DNA from: Caldilineaceae bacterium
GTDB taxonomy: Bacteria; Chloroflexota; Anaerolineae; Caldilineales; Caldilineaceae
Length of the DNA stretch: 64,000 nt
Reading direction: 5' to 3'
NCBI GenBank assembly: GCA_022842065.1
Contig: JALHQH010000055.1
Location: 1 to 64,000, forward strand
Every line of letters starts with the position of its first letter. The first letter of the stretch is position 1. Shown here in pieces: positions 52,337-61,700 of the stretch. The position numbers and the translations under genes are program-made. A model generated the notes under the pieces. The model did no database searches and had not been told where the DNA came from. It saw nothing but the letters and a program-made list of their open reading frames with translations.

Positions 52337-52639
52337 TCAGGCGGCCCGATACCAGCGCAACGGTTTACTTTTTTCGCGAATCAGGTTGCCTTTGGCCTCC
52401 TGATCCAGTTGGACTCCCTTCGCCCACCAGCCTGCCTTGGCCCCACCAGGGAACAGATCCGCCGGCAAGTGGGGCATGACCGCGTCGTAGATCTCCTTCT
52501 GGGTCAGGCCCGGTGACGTTGTCGGCAGCACGGTCCACATCGCCTGGTGCATGGCGTCATACATCGTTTTGCTGACACGCGTGGTCTGGCCTGGGGTATT
52601 CACATTTTCCATTATAATCTTTTCATCAGGACTGCTCAT
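52337..52639 (-). CDS. DUF6958-like small protein
   Basis: The 100-residue protein (ENVNTPGQTTRVSKTMYDAM near the start, PGGAKAGWWAKGVQLDQEA near the end) matches a small family often found beside DinB and DGPF genes. Its function is unknown. GGAGG lies four bases from the ATG. The C-terminal part is basic and rich in tryptophan. Confidence 0.75.
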   Translation of the reverse strand: MSSPDEKIIMENVNTPGQTTRVSKTMYDAMHQAMWTVLPTTSPGLTQKEIYDAVMPHLPADLFPGGAKAGWWAKGVQLDQEAKGNLIREKSKPLRWYRAA

Positions 52640-52673
52640 TATGCCTCCGTTTCAGTCTCTATTTATTGATCGG

Positions 52674-53195
52674 TTATACGGGAAGGTCACCCTCATCAGG
52701 AAAGTCCACATAGGTGAGAAAGTCGGTGTCGCCGGGTGGGTAGCCCACGTCGGTGAGCATGCGCGCCAGTTCGCTGTGATGCTGCATCCCATGCAAGATC
52801 ACATGTTGTAAGGTCGTCCACATTGTAAAGGTATGACTACCCCAAGGCGTCTCGCGGGCGAAGGTTTCAAACAGGGTCGGCGTGTCAAAGGCTGCTAATA
52901 GTTCATGCCACCCTTGGCGTTCGACCGCAAGCCAGGCGTCAACTGCCTCAATGTCGGCACTTCCCGGCAAACGTTCCGGGTCCGGCAGATTTGCAATCAC
53001 TTTACGCCAGAGTTGGTCGGCCCCCAGCAGGTGAACAAAGGTGTTGTGAATGCTGCCGTGGCTATAGCTGCTCGGCGCATGGTAGAGCTCGGCAGGCAAG
53101 GCGCGTGCCAACGTCAGCAGGCGTTGGGTTAGCGCAAAATGAAAGTCGAATTGAATTTGATAGGTCTGGGGAATAGTCGTAGCGGAGTTGATCAT
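52674..53195 (-). CDS. DinB-family protein
   Basis: The 173-residue four-helix-bundle protein has the metal-binding histidines in HNTFVHLLGADQLW near residue 50 and VILHGMQHHSELARML near 137 (HxxxH). AAGGAGG precedes the ATG. DinB/YfiT proteins are thiol S-transferases or hydrolases using mycothiol or bacillithiol. In the ECF42 neighbourhood it suggests a detoxification response. Confidence 0.9.
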   Translation of the reverse strand: MINSATTIPQTYQIQFDFHFALTQRLLTLARALPAELYHAPSSYSHGSIHNTFVHLLGADQLWRKVIANLPDPERLPGSADIEAVDAWLAVERQGWHELLAAFDTPTLFETFARETPWGSHTFTMWTTLQHVILHGMQHHSELARMLTDVGYPPGDTDFLTYVDFPDEGDLPV

Positions 53196-53217
53196 GTTTT
53201 TCCTCCTTTTAATTTAT

Positions 53218-53270
53218 CGACGACGGAGACCGGCGCGCCCGACACAGCGGACGTCGGTCGTCCGTCGTCT
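53218..53270. repeat. Imperfect GACGACGGA/TCCGTCGTC palindrome
   Basis: Arms near 53218-53231 and 53253-53269 pair imperfectly and share the GTCGTC heptamer character of the elements at 30121 and 52291. Confidence 0.5.
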
Positions 53271-53271
53271 C

Positions 53272-53658
53272 TTACCCCAGCAGCGGGACAAGCATCGATT
53301 CGCCATCGCCATTCAGGTGCTGCCACTGTTTGCAGAACTCGATGGCCTCGGCCAGTGAGGCGGCTTGCACCACCCCAAAACCGCCCGTTAACTCCTTCAG
53401 CTCGATAAAGGGACCATCCGTCACCGTAAATTTCCCGTCGGCGAGACGCAGGCTTGTGCCCTTTGGGGGCAGCGCGCCGGTTGGCGCCAGTCCGCCAGCC
53501 TTCTGCGCTTCTTCGGCTAAGTCGCCATAGCCAGTGGCAACCAGCCAACCGGCCGCCATCCCTTCGGTTTCTAATTTCCCCATTGCGGCCTCCACTTCCG
53601 GGCTGAGCGGGGGGGCAGTTGTGGGGTCCCAGTTGGGATCATAAACAAAGAATTTCAT
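53272..53658 (-). CDS. YciI/DGPF-family protein (copy 3)
   Basis: The 128-residue protein is closest to copy 2 (LADGKFTVTDGPFIELKELT is identical) but has a ten-residue insertion around residue 55. AAGGAGCAACC precedes its ATG at 53658. It is the YciI gene nearest the ECF42 sigma factor, likely its co-transcribed partner. Confidence 0.88.
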   Translation of the reverse strand: MKFFVYDPNWDPTTAPPLSPEVEAAMGKLETEGMAAGWLVATGYGDLAEEAQKAGGLAPTGALPPKGTSLRLADGKFTVTDGPFIELKELTGGFGVVQAASLAEAIEFCKQWQHLNGDGESMLVPLLG

Positions 53659-53828
53659 GCGTGGTTGCTCCTTCAATTTTATCGCAGACTAAGCTTGTAC
53701 CAGCTTCGCCCGGTGAAACGATGCCCGGTGGAACTACCCTGACACAATGACTTGCAGCCAATAGTCGTTTGGCCAGACGCCAAATCGACAAGTGGTTTGA
53801 CGAGTTTTGAAAATTGGTTTTTTCTCGT

Positions 53829-55100
53829 TCAGTCAACCAGTTCTTGTAGCCGGCGTGTCAGATAGCGCTGCTCTGGTTCTTGCTGCGTGAGGCGGATCGC
53901 ATGTTCATAAGCGGTGCGTGCGGCGGCGATGTTGCCCAGCCGTCGGTATAAATCTGCCCGCGCCGTATGAGCGAGATGATAGTCGGCCAGCTTGCCATCG
54001 GTCATAATTTGGTCAATCAGATCCAGCCCGGCCGCCGGGCCAGCGTGCATCGCCACAGCCACCGCGCGGTTGAGCGCCACTACAGGCGAGGGCGCAACTT
54101 GGAGCAGCAGATCGTACAACTGAATGATTTGTGGCCAGTTGGTTGCCCCAAAGTTGGGGGCCGTGGCATGGGTGGCGGTAATCGCCGCCTGCAGCGTATA
54201 CAAGCCATAGTGCCGCGCCGCCAATGCCCCGTGGGCCAGCCTAACCCCCTCACTGATCTGCGCCTGATCCCATAGCGTCCGATCTTGCTCCTCCAAGAGC
54301 ACCAGATCGCCAGTTGGCGTGGTGCGCGCCCCACGCCGTGCTTCGTTCAGCAACATGAGTGCTAACAAGCCCAACGCTTCGGGCTGGGGCAGCAGTTCAA
54401 CTAACAGCCACCCCAGGCGTAATGCCTCACCGGAGAGATCGGTGCGGGTTAAGGTTGCGCCGGATGTGGCATAATACCCTTCGTTAAAGACCAGGTAGAT
54501 CACTTGCAGCACGGTGTCGAGCCGGGCGGACAATTCGGCCTGCGCCGGCACTTCATAGGGAATCCCCGCCTCGCGAATTTTGGCTTTCGCCCGGACAATG
54601 CGCTGGGCCAAGGTGGTAGGGGTGGTGAGGAAGGCATGGGCAATCGCTTCGGTGGTCAGGCCGCAGAGCTCGCGCAGGGTGAGGGCGACCCGGGCTTCGG
54701 GCGCTAATACGGGGTGGCAACAGGTGAAGATCAGCCGTAGCCGATCATCCTCAATGGTTTGATCCGGCTGCTGGGCCGGGTCACTGGCGGTGTGGTCGAT
54801 CCGTTCGGCCAGTTCCCCCAACAGTGCATCAAAGCGGCTGCGCCGACGCAGGGTGTCGATGGCCTTAAACCGCCCGGTCGAAACGAGCCAGGCGCGCGGG
54901 TTGGCGGGAATGCCGTCCTTTGCCCACTGCTCGGCGGCCGCGCGAAAGGCATCATGCAAGGCGTCTTCAGCCAAATCGAAGTCGCCCAGCAGGCGGATTA
55001 GGGTAGCCAGCACGCGCCGCGATTCGGTCTGATAGATGATTTCGAGCACTTGGTTCAATTGTGTACTGCTCGGTTTAGCGGGGGCAGATGTATCAGTCAT
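53829..55100 (-). CDS. ECF42-type RNA polymerase sigma factor
   Basis: The 423-residue protein has sigma region 2 (about 15-85: RRVLATLIRLLGDFDLAEDA, NPRAWLVSTGRFKAIDTLRR) and region 4 (about 120-175: LTLRELCGLTTEAIAHAFL). A 240-residue C-terminal extension (YLVFNEGYYATSGATL; TPR-like at 380-415) takes the place of an anti-sigma factor. This is the architecture of group ECF42, known to be encoded with DGPF proteins, as here. AAAGGA lies eight bases from the ATG. It probably directs the YciI, DinB and DUF6958 genes, whose promoters I could not define. Confidence 0.92.
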   Translation of the reverse strand: MTDTSAPAKPSSTQLNQVLEIIYQTESRRVLATLIRLLGDFDLAEDALHDAFRAAAEQWAKDGIPANPRAWLVSTGRFKAIDTLRRRSRFDALLGELAERIDHTASDPAQQPDQTIEDDRLRLIFTCCHPVLAPEARVALTLRELCGLTTEAIAHAFLTTPTTLAQRIVRAKAKIREAGIPYEVPAQAELSARLDTVLQVIYLVFNEGYYATSGATLTRTDLSGEALRLGWLLVELLPQPEALGLLALMLLNEARRGARTTPTGDLVLLEEQDRTLWDQAQISEGVRLAHGALAARHYGLYTLQAAITATHATAPNFGATNWPQIIQLYDLLLQVAPSPVVALNRAVAVAMHAGPAAGLDLIDQIMTDGKLADYHLAHTARADLYRRLGNIAAARTAYEHAIRLTQQEPEQRYLTRRLQELVD

Positions 55101-55225
55101 GCAGCCTGTCCTTTCGTTCAGATCGGTTGCTGATCCTTGGTGCGTTGCCGTGTCTGTTCGCTGCGTCTATTATTGCTTGTAGCATCGTCTTTCGGTAACA
55201 CTGTACTATTATAACGAGGCAAATC

Positions 55226-56083
55226 ATGACCGATAATACGACACAACCAGTTGAGCAAGCCGCTCCCAGCAGCGCACCCCTTGATCTCGACGCCTACTTT
55301 GCGCGCATCGGTTATCACGGCTCCCGTACTCCAACCTTGGCAACCCTACAAGCCATTGTACAACAGCACACCCAAACGATCCCATTTGAGAATCTGAATC
55401 CTTTCTTGCGCCTGCCGGTTAAACTGGATATTGACGCGTTACAAACCAAGTTGGTGCACAGCCGACGCGGTGGCTTCTGTTTTGAACAGAATGGCCTGCT
55501 GCGCCAAGTCCTGCTGGCGTTGGGCTTCCAGAACAAGCCGCTCGGTGCACGGGTCGTGTGGAATCATGCGTCGGGTGACCTGCCACCGCGGTCGCACATG
55601 GTGCAGCTTTTAACCATCGACGGGCAACCTTATATCGCCGATGTTGGCTTTGGCGGCATGACACCAACGGCGCCGTTATGCCTCGCACCGGGGCTGGTGC
55701 AGGAGACGCCGCACGAGCCCTATCGTTTTGTTCCCGCAGGTGAGGATTATATTTTAGAGGCGTTGGTGGGCGAAAGTTGGCAGGCGCTCTATCGCTTTGA
55801 CCTGGCAGAACAACAGCCGGCTGACTATGAGGTGAGCAACTTCTGGGTCTGTCATCACCCCTTGTCGCACTTTATCCGCGGCCTTAGCGCAGCGCGGGCT
55901 GCACCAGGACGGCGCTATGCGCTGCGGGATAACAGGTTGACGATTCACCATACCGGCGGGGTAAGTGAGACGCGGGTGTTGACGAGCGTGGCTGAATTGT
56001 GCGAGGTGCTGGATACGATCTTTTATATCACCGTGCCGACTGAAGTCGATAGCGCGGCGGCCTTACAGCGGCTCATTCCCTAG
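55226..56083 (+). CDS. nat: Arylamine N-acetyltransferase
   Basis: The 285-residue protein shows the NAT catalytic triad in order: cysteine in RRGGFCFEQNGLLRQVL near residue 89, histidine in RSHMVQLL near 127 and aspartate in YIADVGFGGMTP near 142. IPFENLNPFLRLPVKLD near 50 is also diagnostic. It transfers acetyl from acetyl-CoA to arylamines or hydrazines. Divergent from the ECF42 gene with a 125-base spacer, it may be under its control. Confidence 0.93.
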   Translation: MTDNTTQPVEQAAPSSAPLDLDAYFARIGYHGSRTPTLATLQAIVQQHTQTIPFENLNPFLRLPVKLDIDALQTKLVHSRRGGFCFEQNGLLRQVLLALGFQNKPLGARVVWNHASGDLPPRSHMVQLLTIDGQPYIADVGFGGMTPTAPLCLAPGLVQETPHEPYRFVPAGEDYILEALVGESWQALYRFDLAEQQPADYEVSNFWVCHHPLSHFIRGLSAARAAPGRRYALRDNRLTIHHTGGVSETRVLTSVAELCEVLDTIFYITVPTEVDSAAALQRLIP

Positions 56084-56217
56084 CCGGAGTGGCGAGCCGC
56101 AGGCTGCGCGCAATCGCGGCGTGGCTTCATGACTAAGCGACGATGCGACTGCGGGTTACGGATAAGCTACCTGGCAACTGCGAGCTTCCAGGCAGCTCAT
56201 CCGTGGTGCAGGCGCGC

Positions 56218-56514
56218 TTACCGGACAATGATGGGCAGGAAGAGCTGGTTGGCGCTAGTGCTGTTGGCCGATGTTACGGCGCCCCAGAAGCCGCCGCTGT
56301 GGGTGTATGGTCCAGCCGCCAGCACGGGGGTGCTATCCGCCTGACCGATGGTGCCGCTGAGTTGAAAGCGCTGGCCACTGTTGCCCAATCGCGCGCTGCC
56401 GCCATCAATCGTGTAGTTGCTGATCTGGTACGGCTGCGTGGGGGCTGCTGTCGCCGGCAGTGTCCCCAGCAAGAGCAACGCCACCAGGCCAAGGGTAATT
56501 CTAATTTGCTTCAT
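56218..56514 (-). CDS. Short exported protein with FLPIIVR tail
   Basis: The ATG at 56514 (GAGGAG seven bases upstream) gives 98 residues. A signal peptide (about 1-25) is followed by a glycine-rich beta segment (YTIDGGSARLGNSGQRFQL, GGFWGAV) and the C-terminal tail NQLFLPIIVR. The tail matches those of two large exported proteins in this window. The YxIDGG...GGFW module recurs in many Chloroflexota exported proteins as I recall them; the function is unknown. Confidence 0.75.
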   Translation of the reverse strand: MKQIRITLGLVALLLLGTLPATAAPTQPYQISNYTIDGGSARLGNSGQRFQLSGTIGQADSTPVLAAGPYTHSGGFWGAVTSANSTSANQLFLPIIVR

Positions 56515-56570
56515 CGGTAGTCTCCTCAACTTAGTTGTTTTGTGAAATAGGTTGTGATAGGTTGCGGAGT

Positions 56571-56630
56571 GCGCTAAGGGGATCGTCAGATCCCCGTTGT
56601 GGATCGGGGATCTGGCGATCCCCTTAGCGC
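56571..56630. repeat. 26-bp-arm palindrome
   Basis: Arms 56571-56596 and 56605-56630 differ at one position. Each arm carries its own GGGGATCGTCAGATCCCC-type small palindrome. It lies downstream of the 56680-57639 gene on the minus strand and upstream of the next gene. Confidence 0.88.
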
Positions 56631-56679
56631 GATTTCACCTATCATAACTTTCTTGACAGAACATTAACCATTTGCGTTT

Positions 56680-57639
56680 TTAATTAGTGAAGGTCAAATT
56701 GATCTCGCCAAATTCCAGGGCGACGGGGCTGGCGGTGATCTTGAAACGCACCCACAGCGATCCATCCACGGTAACCGGCGCATCAGCGTTGATGGTCACA
56801 CAGGTATCGTCGGCGCTCAATGGTGAGTTGTAGGTAGCCGCCAACAGCGTACTGACCGTCATCTGGTTGATCTGGCGGACGCCCGCTTCTTGAATCCCCG
56901 CCAAGGTGCCGACGACGTTATCGGCATGACCGTTGTAGCAGAAGCTCAACGCCGTCAACTTTTGGTTCATGCCCATCATCTGCGCCGGCACATCAACCGG
57001 AATGAAGACAAAGGCGTCGCCGGCACCACTGGGGCGCTTGACTTCCAGCCGGCCTGTGCCCTTGGTCGCAAAGGTTAAGGTGCTGGCGCCGTCGGATTCC
57101 GCCATGGCAAAGGTGGCAACCTGGATGACCGTTGCTTGGCCACTTTGCAACGTTGCTGCGGTCTCAGCCGCGCCGGCCGTTGCCGCGTGGTTGGCCTGGC
57201 GGGCGTAGAACGCATAGGGCGCCGGCTGAATTTCGACGGGTTCGCCAATCGCCACATAATCGGTTTCCCCATCCGCCCGCGCCGCGACCCCTAAGAAGCG
57301 CCGTTGCCCATTCCACATCCCGCTGCCGGTGATGCCTACGGTCGTCGCAAACAACCCGTCTGTCACCTGAACATTCTCCGCCTGATACTCGGTGCCGACA
57401 ATCCCCCCTTCCGCTAACAGCTGAAAGCGAAAGTCATAGAGCCCATTCGCCGGTTGACCGCCGTCGGTCAGCGTGCCCTGATAGGTGAAACCCGTATCAA
57501 AGGCACTGGCGGCGTTGGCGCTTAACGCGAGCGCGGCCGCATCGACGGGCGGTGTGCTAGGGCTGCTCAGCAGTAAAGTCAGTGCCAAGCCAGCTATAAG
57601 CGCCCAGCGCAGTGGTGCGTGAAAGAAAATTCTGTTCAT
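56680..57639 (-). CDS. Exported beta-rich protein
   Basis: The 319-residue protein has a signal peptide (1-36, ending VDAAALA) and an N-terminal module FDTGFTYQGTLTDGGQPANG that I associate with exported Chloroflexota and planctomycete proteins. A linker (EIQPAPYAFYARQANHAATA) and a C-terminal beta domain without a catalytic signature follow. It lacks the [VL]F[IL]P tail. It may share a transcript with the short exported gene, 166 bases away across a palindrome. Confidence 0.75.
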   Translation of the reverse strand: MNRIFFHAPLRWALIAGLALTLLLSSPSTPPVDAAALALSANAASAFDTGFTYQGTLTDGGQPANGLYDFRFQLLAEGGIVGTEYQAENVQVTDGLFATTVGITGSGMWNGQRRFLGVAARADGETDYVAIGEPVEIQPAPYAFYARQANHAATAGAAETAATLQSGQATVIQVATFAMAESDGASTLTFATKGTGRLEVKRPSGAGDAFVFIPVDVPAQMMGMNQKLTALSFCYNGHADNVVGTLAGIQEAGVRQINQMTVSTLLAATYNSPLSADDTCVTINADAPVTVDGSLWVRFKITASPVALEFGEINLTFTN

Positions 57640-57811
57640 GATCTATCCCCTTGTTAAATGAACTTGCCTGATTGCATAATCAGCGGTCGTATCGTGTACG
57701 AAACTGATGGCGTGATTATGACATGGGCTGGCCGCGGTGAATGCCTCACATCGGGGCGTCTATGCATCAGCAAGTGCGCGGTAAAAGGGGAAACGGGTCG
57801 GCTGTCGCGTA

Positions 57812-57950
57812 GTCGCGTGGTCTGGATGACGCGACCACGCGACGATTTTCAGGATAGTGAGCTGCGGTGGGAACGGCTGAGGATTGGTCGGCTGTTATCT
57901 GCTTGACGGCGATGCCATAGAAACTGAGCTTCTCCAAGAAACTCAGTTTC
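57812..57950. repeat. Two hairpins in a gene-free stretch
   Basis: A perfect 11-base stem (57812-57822, 57833-57843; GTCGCGTGGTC) and a nine-base stem (57920-57928, 57942-57950; GAAACTGAG) are the only structures in 57640-58003. No convincing coding frame exists there. Confidence 0.6.
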
Positions 57951-58003
57951 TGGTCTCAAGGGCGTACAACGACAGACGATAGCGCAGATTTATCAAATGC
58001 TAG

Positions 58004-58390
58004 CCTTGTATAGCGATCCGAGCGGGGGCGGCCGGCTATCTGCTCAAGGATATCGCGCCGGAGGAGTTACGCCGCGCCGTCCACTTGGTTGCTGGCGGCG
58101 AAGCACTTTTGGCACCGGCGATCACGCGGCGCGTCATGCAAAAACTGGCCGCGGCCCCGACCAGCGTCACCAATCCGGCGCTACTCGCCGACCTGACCGT
58201 GCGCGAACAAGAGATCCTGCGCCACATTGGCCTGGGTGAATCCAACGAAGAGATCGCCGATAACCTAACCATCAGTCCCGCCACCGCCCGCCCCTATGTC
58301 AGCCGGTTGCTGGGTAAACTTGCGGCGCGGGATCGGTCGCAGTTGGTGATTATCGCCTATGAAAGTGGGTTGGTGCGGCCAAGCGGATAA
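58004..58390 (+). pseudogene. Decayed NarL/LuxR-type response regulator
   Basis: The frame after a stop at 58001-58003 reads AIRAGAAGYLLKDIAPEELR, the end of a receiver domain, then a full LuxR helix-turn-helix (LTVREQEILRHIGLGESNEE...; YVSRLLGKLAARDRSQLV). The first 85 or so residues of the receiver, including the phospho-acceptor aspartate, are gone. A truncated protein could still be made from a TTG near 58085. The regulator probably once paired with a kinase, possibly the adjacent one. Confidence 0.75.
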
Positions 58391-58707
58391 TGTGATCGCG
58401 CCGGGGTGGGTGAAAATTTTCGCTAAGGATGTTAAACAAAATTGACCTATTTTCGTCAGGAAACTTGTCATTTTTGGCGACGATCATTTGTTAATTAAGA
58501 TGTAAACAAATTGATGCATAACGTAAACAACATTGCTATTACAACAGACTACAAGCCTTATGTTACAATAGCGATTGATTATGCGGCAATCGTCAATCTT
58601 AATGCCATCCTGCAATTCGGCCCTGGCGCGGTCACGACACTGATGGCCAAGCTGGCCACAGAAAAGCGCAGGATGGCGACTTGGCGTCGAATGAAAAGAG
58701 CGTCGTC

Positions 58708-61700
58708 ATGAAATACCTTACACCTGCTATGGTCGCCCCTCAGACTCGCCCATCATCAAAAGCATTCGCCGCGCTACAAGCAGAGCTCCAGACGGTAAAA
58801 GAACAGTTGCGGCAAACAGAAGAGCAGCGGGCATTACTACAGAGCGCATTCGATGCCTTGCCGGTGGGTGCGGTTATGGTGGCAGCCGATGGCACGATTC
58901 TACAAGCCAATCCGACCTGGCTGCGCGCTCATCACGCGCAGGAACCCCGCAGCGATAGCGGCTATTTAGGGCAGCACCATCATAGCCTTTGTGAGGCACC
59001 ATCGCCGCTCGTGACCGCAGCGCCATCCGTTGCCACTGGCATCCACACCATGATCGCCGGACAGGAATTAGAATTCCGCCTAGAGTTTCCTTGGTCCGAC
59101 GGCAACCAATGGTTGACCCTTCAAGCCGCACCTGTTGGCGAACCAGCACCCTGCCGGGTTGTCGTTACGCAGCCTGATTGTACCGTCTGTAAAATCGCAG
59201 AAGCCACCGAACGCGCCCAGCGCGCCTACACCGAAGCGCTGCTCCACGCGTTGACCGCGCTGAACAGTTCGCTCGATGTCGAAGCGATCATGAAACAGAT
59301 TTTGGCGTCAGCGGCAATGGTGGTCCCCAGCGAAGCGGGCAGCATCATCTTGTTCGAGGGGGAAGTGGCACGGGTTGCCTACTCGCGCAATTTTTCAGCG
59401 GAAGCAATGGCCCTTTTCCAAAGCCATCGCTTCCGCTGTGAAGAAATTATCCCCCGCGGCAACGTGGCCCACGCCCAATCCTACTTCATCCCCGATACAA
59501 CACGTTGGCCGAATTGGCTCCCGTTGCGCGACACCGAGTGGATTCGCGCTTCGATTGGCGTACCGATTACGATTCGTGGGGAAGTGATCGGTTTGCTGGT
59601 GGCCGATAGTGCAACGCCGCACCACTTTCAGCATGTTGATCTGGAGAAACTCCAGGCCTTTGCCCACTATGCCGGCTTGGCGCTGGAAAATGCGCAACAT
59701 GTACAGCAACTTGAAGCGCATGTACAAGAGCGCACCACCGCGTTGCAAACCGCCGTCGAACAGACCGAGGCCATTTTACATAATAGCCTTGACAGCATCT
59801 TACTGATTCACCCCAATCTCGAAATCCAGCGCGTCAATCAGACCTTTCATCGACTCTTTGCCTGTACCCGTGAGCAAACGGGGGGCGAATCGTTGCGCTA
59901 CTTTATCGACAAGGCTGATACCGCGACGGTGGTGGCGGCGGTCCAAACAGTGCGGGCAAACGGCACCGGCCACCTGTGTGAAGTGCGGGCGCGCCGCTGC
60001 GACGGCACGGTCTTTGATGCCGAACTCAGTCTTGGGCCACTCAATCACAATGGCTTGGTCTGTACCATCCGTGATATTAGCGAACGGAAACAGGCGCAGC
60101 TGGCCTTGGCCGAAGAGCGCAATCTGCTGCGCACGCTCATTGATGCAATCCCCGATGTGGTTTTTGTCAAGGATCGCGATCATCGCGTGCTCCTGCGCAA
60201 CCAGGCACGGGGCGTGCTTTTACCCTCCGTCCCCCCGGCAACGCTCGTTGGGAAAATCGGTGCCGACTTCTTCTCGGCGGCAGATGCGGCAGCGACCCGC
60301 GCCGAAGAGAGCCAAATTTTGGAAACCGGCGAGTCTGTTCTGCACCACGAACGACAAGTCACGCGGGCGGATGGTAGCAAAGCCTGGGTGTCGCGCACCA
60401 AGGTGCCATTGCGCAATCTCCAAGGTGAAATTATTGGCTTAGCCGGCATTATACAGGATATCAGCCAACGCAAGGAACATGAGCAACAGTTGCGTTTTTA
60501 TGCCAGCTTGCAAGAAAATGTCAGTGATGCGGTGCTCACGACCGATTTAGACTTTCGGATCCAGAGTTGGAATCGCGCGGCGGAGACTATCTACGGCTGG
60601 CACGCGGAAGAAGTGATTGGGCGCTGCGCCAGAGATGTGTTGCGTACCCAGTACCCAACGGATATCACCCCACAGGAAGCCAAGCGCATGCTCCAGGAAC
60701 AAGGTAGTATTGCTGGTGAAATTCTCCAGCACCGGAAAGATGGTACACCCATTTATGTCTTCATTTCGGTAACCCTGCTCAAAGATCCTCAGGGCATGCC
60801 CTACGGACTCGTGAGCATCAACCGCGATATTACCGAACAGAAATTGGCCACCGAAGCCCTGCACGCCCAACATGATCTGCTACAACAGGTCATTGATGTC
60901 GTACCGGCGTTTATCGTAGTGACAGATGCCGGCGGTACCATCCAGCTGGCCAATCAATATACGGCGCAACAGGTTAATCTGACGCCAATGCAACTGGTAG
61001 GGATGCACGCGATTGAGATCGGCCACTACGCGCAGGATGAGCCTAACTTGCAGCGGCTCTGGTATCAGGCGATGGTCACCGGAGAACCGCTGCAACAAGA
61101 GCAGCCAATCAGCGGTCGGCTCTATCAGGTGGCCATGATCCCGCTCAAGAATCAACAGGGGCAGCACGATCGGCTGCTCTTGGTCGCCAATGATATCACC
61201 AATCACAAAGAAGCCGAAGCCACGTTGCGCGAGGCCCTACAAAAAGAAAAGGAGTTAGGCGAACTCAAATCGCGCTTCCTTTCGATTGCCTCCCACGAAT
61301 TTCGCACCCCCCTGACCACCATTTTAGGACAAACCGAACTGTTGCGCCGCCTGCATCCACGGCTGACCAGTGAACAAATGGTGCAGCGGCTGGATAAAAT
61401 CCAAGGTCAGGTGAATCACATTACCCTGATTATGGACGATGTTCTCCTGCTGTCGCAGTCGCAACGGGGTATCTTTGCCCCCATTGCGATTAATCTTGAT
61501 GCGCTTTGTCAAACCATCATTGACGACCTACGCAGCAATCCGGAGCATGCATCCCGGCTTGACTACCGCTGCGTCGGCCCCACGCCACACCTCCTCTTGG
61601 ATCAACGGCTGCTTCGCCAGGTCATCACCAACTTGATCACCAATGCACTCAAATACTCGCCACCGGAGAAGCAGGTTCACATCGTGCTTGAACGGCGGGG

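Noticed and set aside
58514..58711. A 65-codon plus-strand frame overlapping the kinase start by ATGA
   Set aside because: No ribosome binding site and no family-like features; the overlap is probably chance, although it could be a leader.
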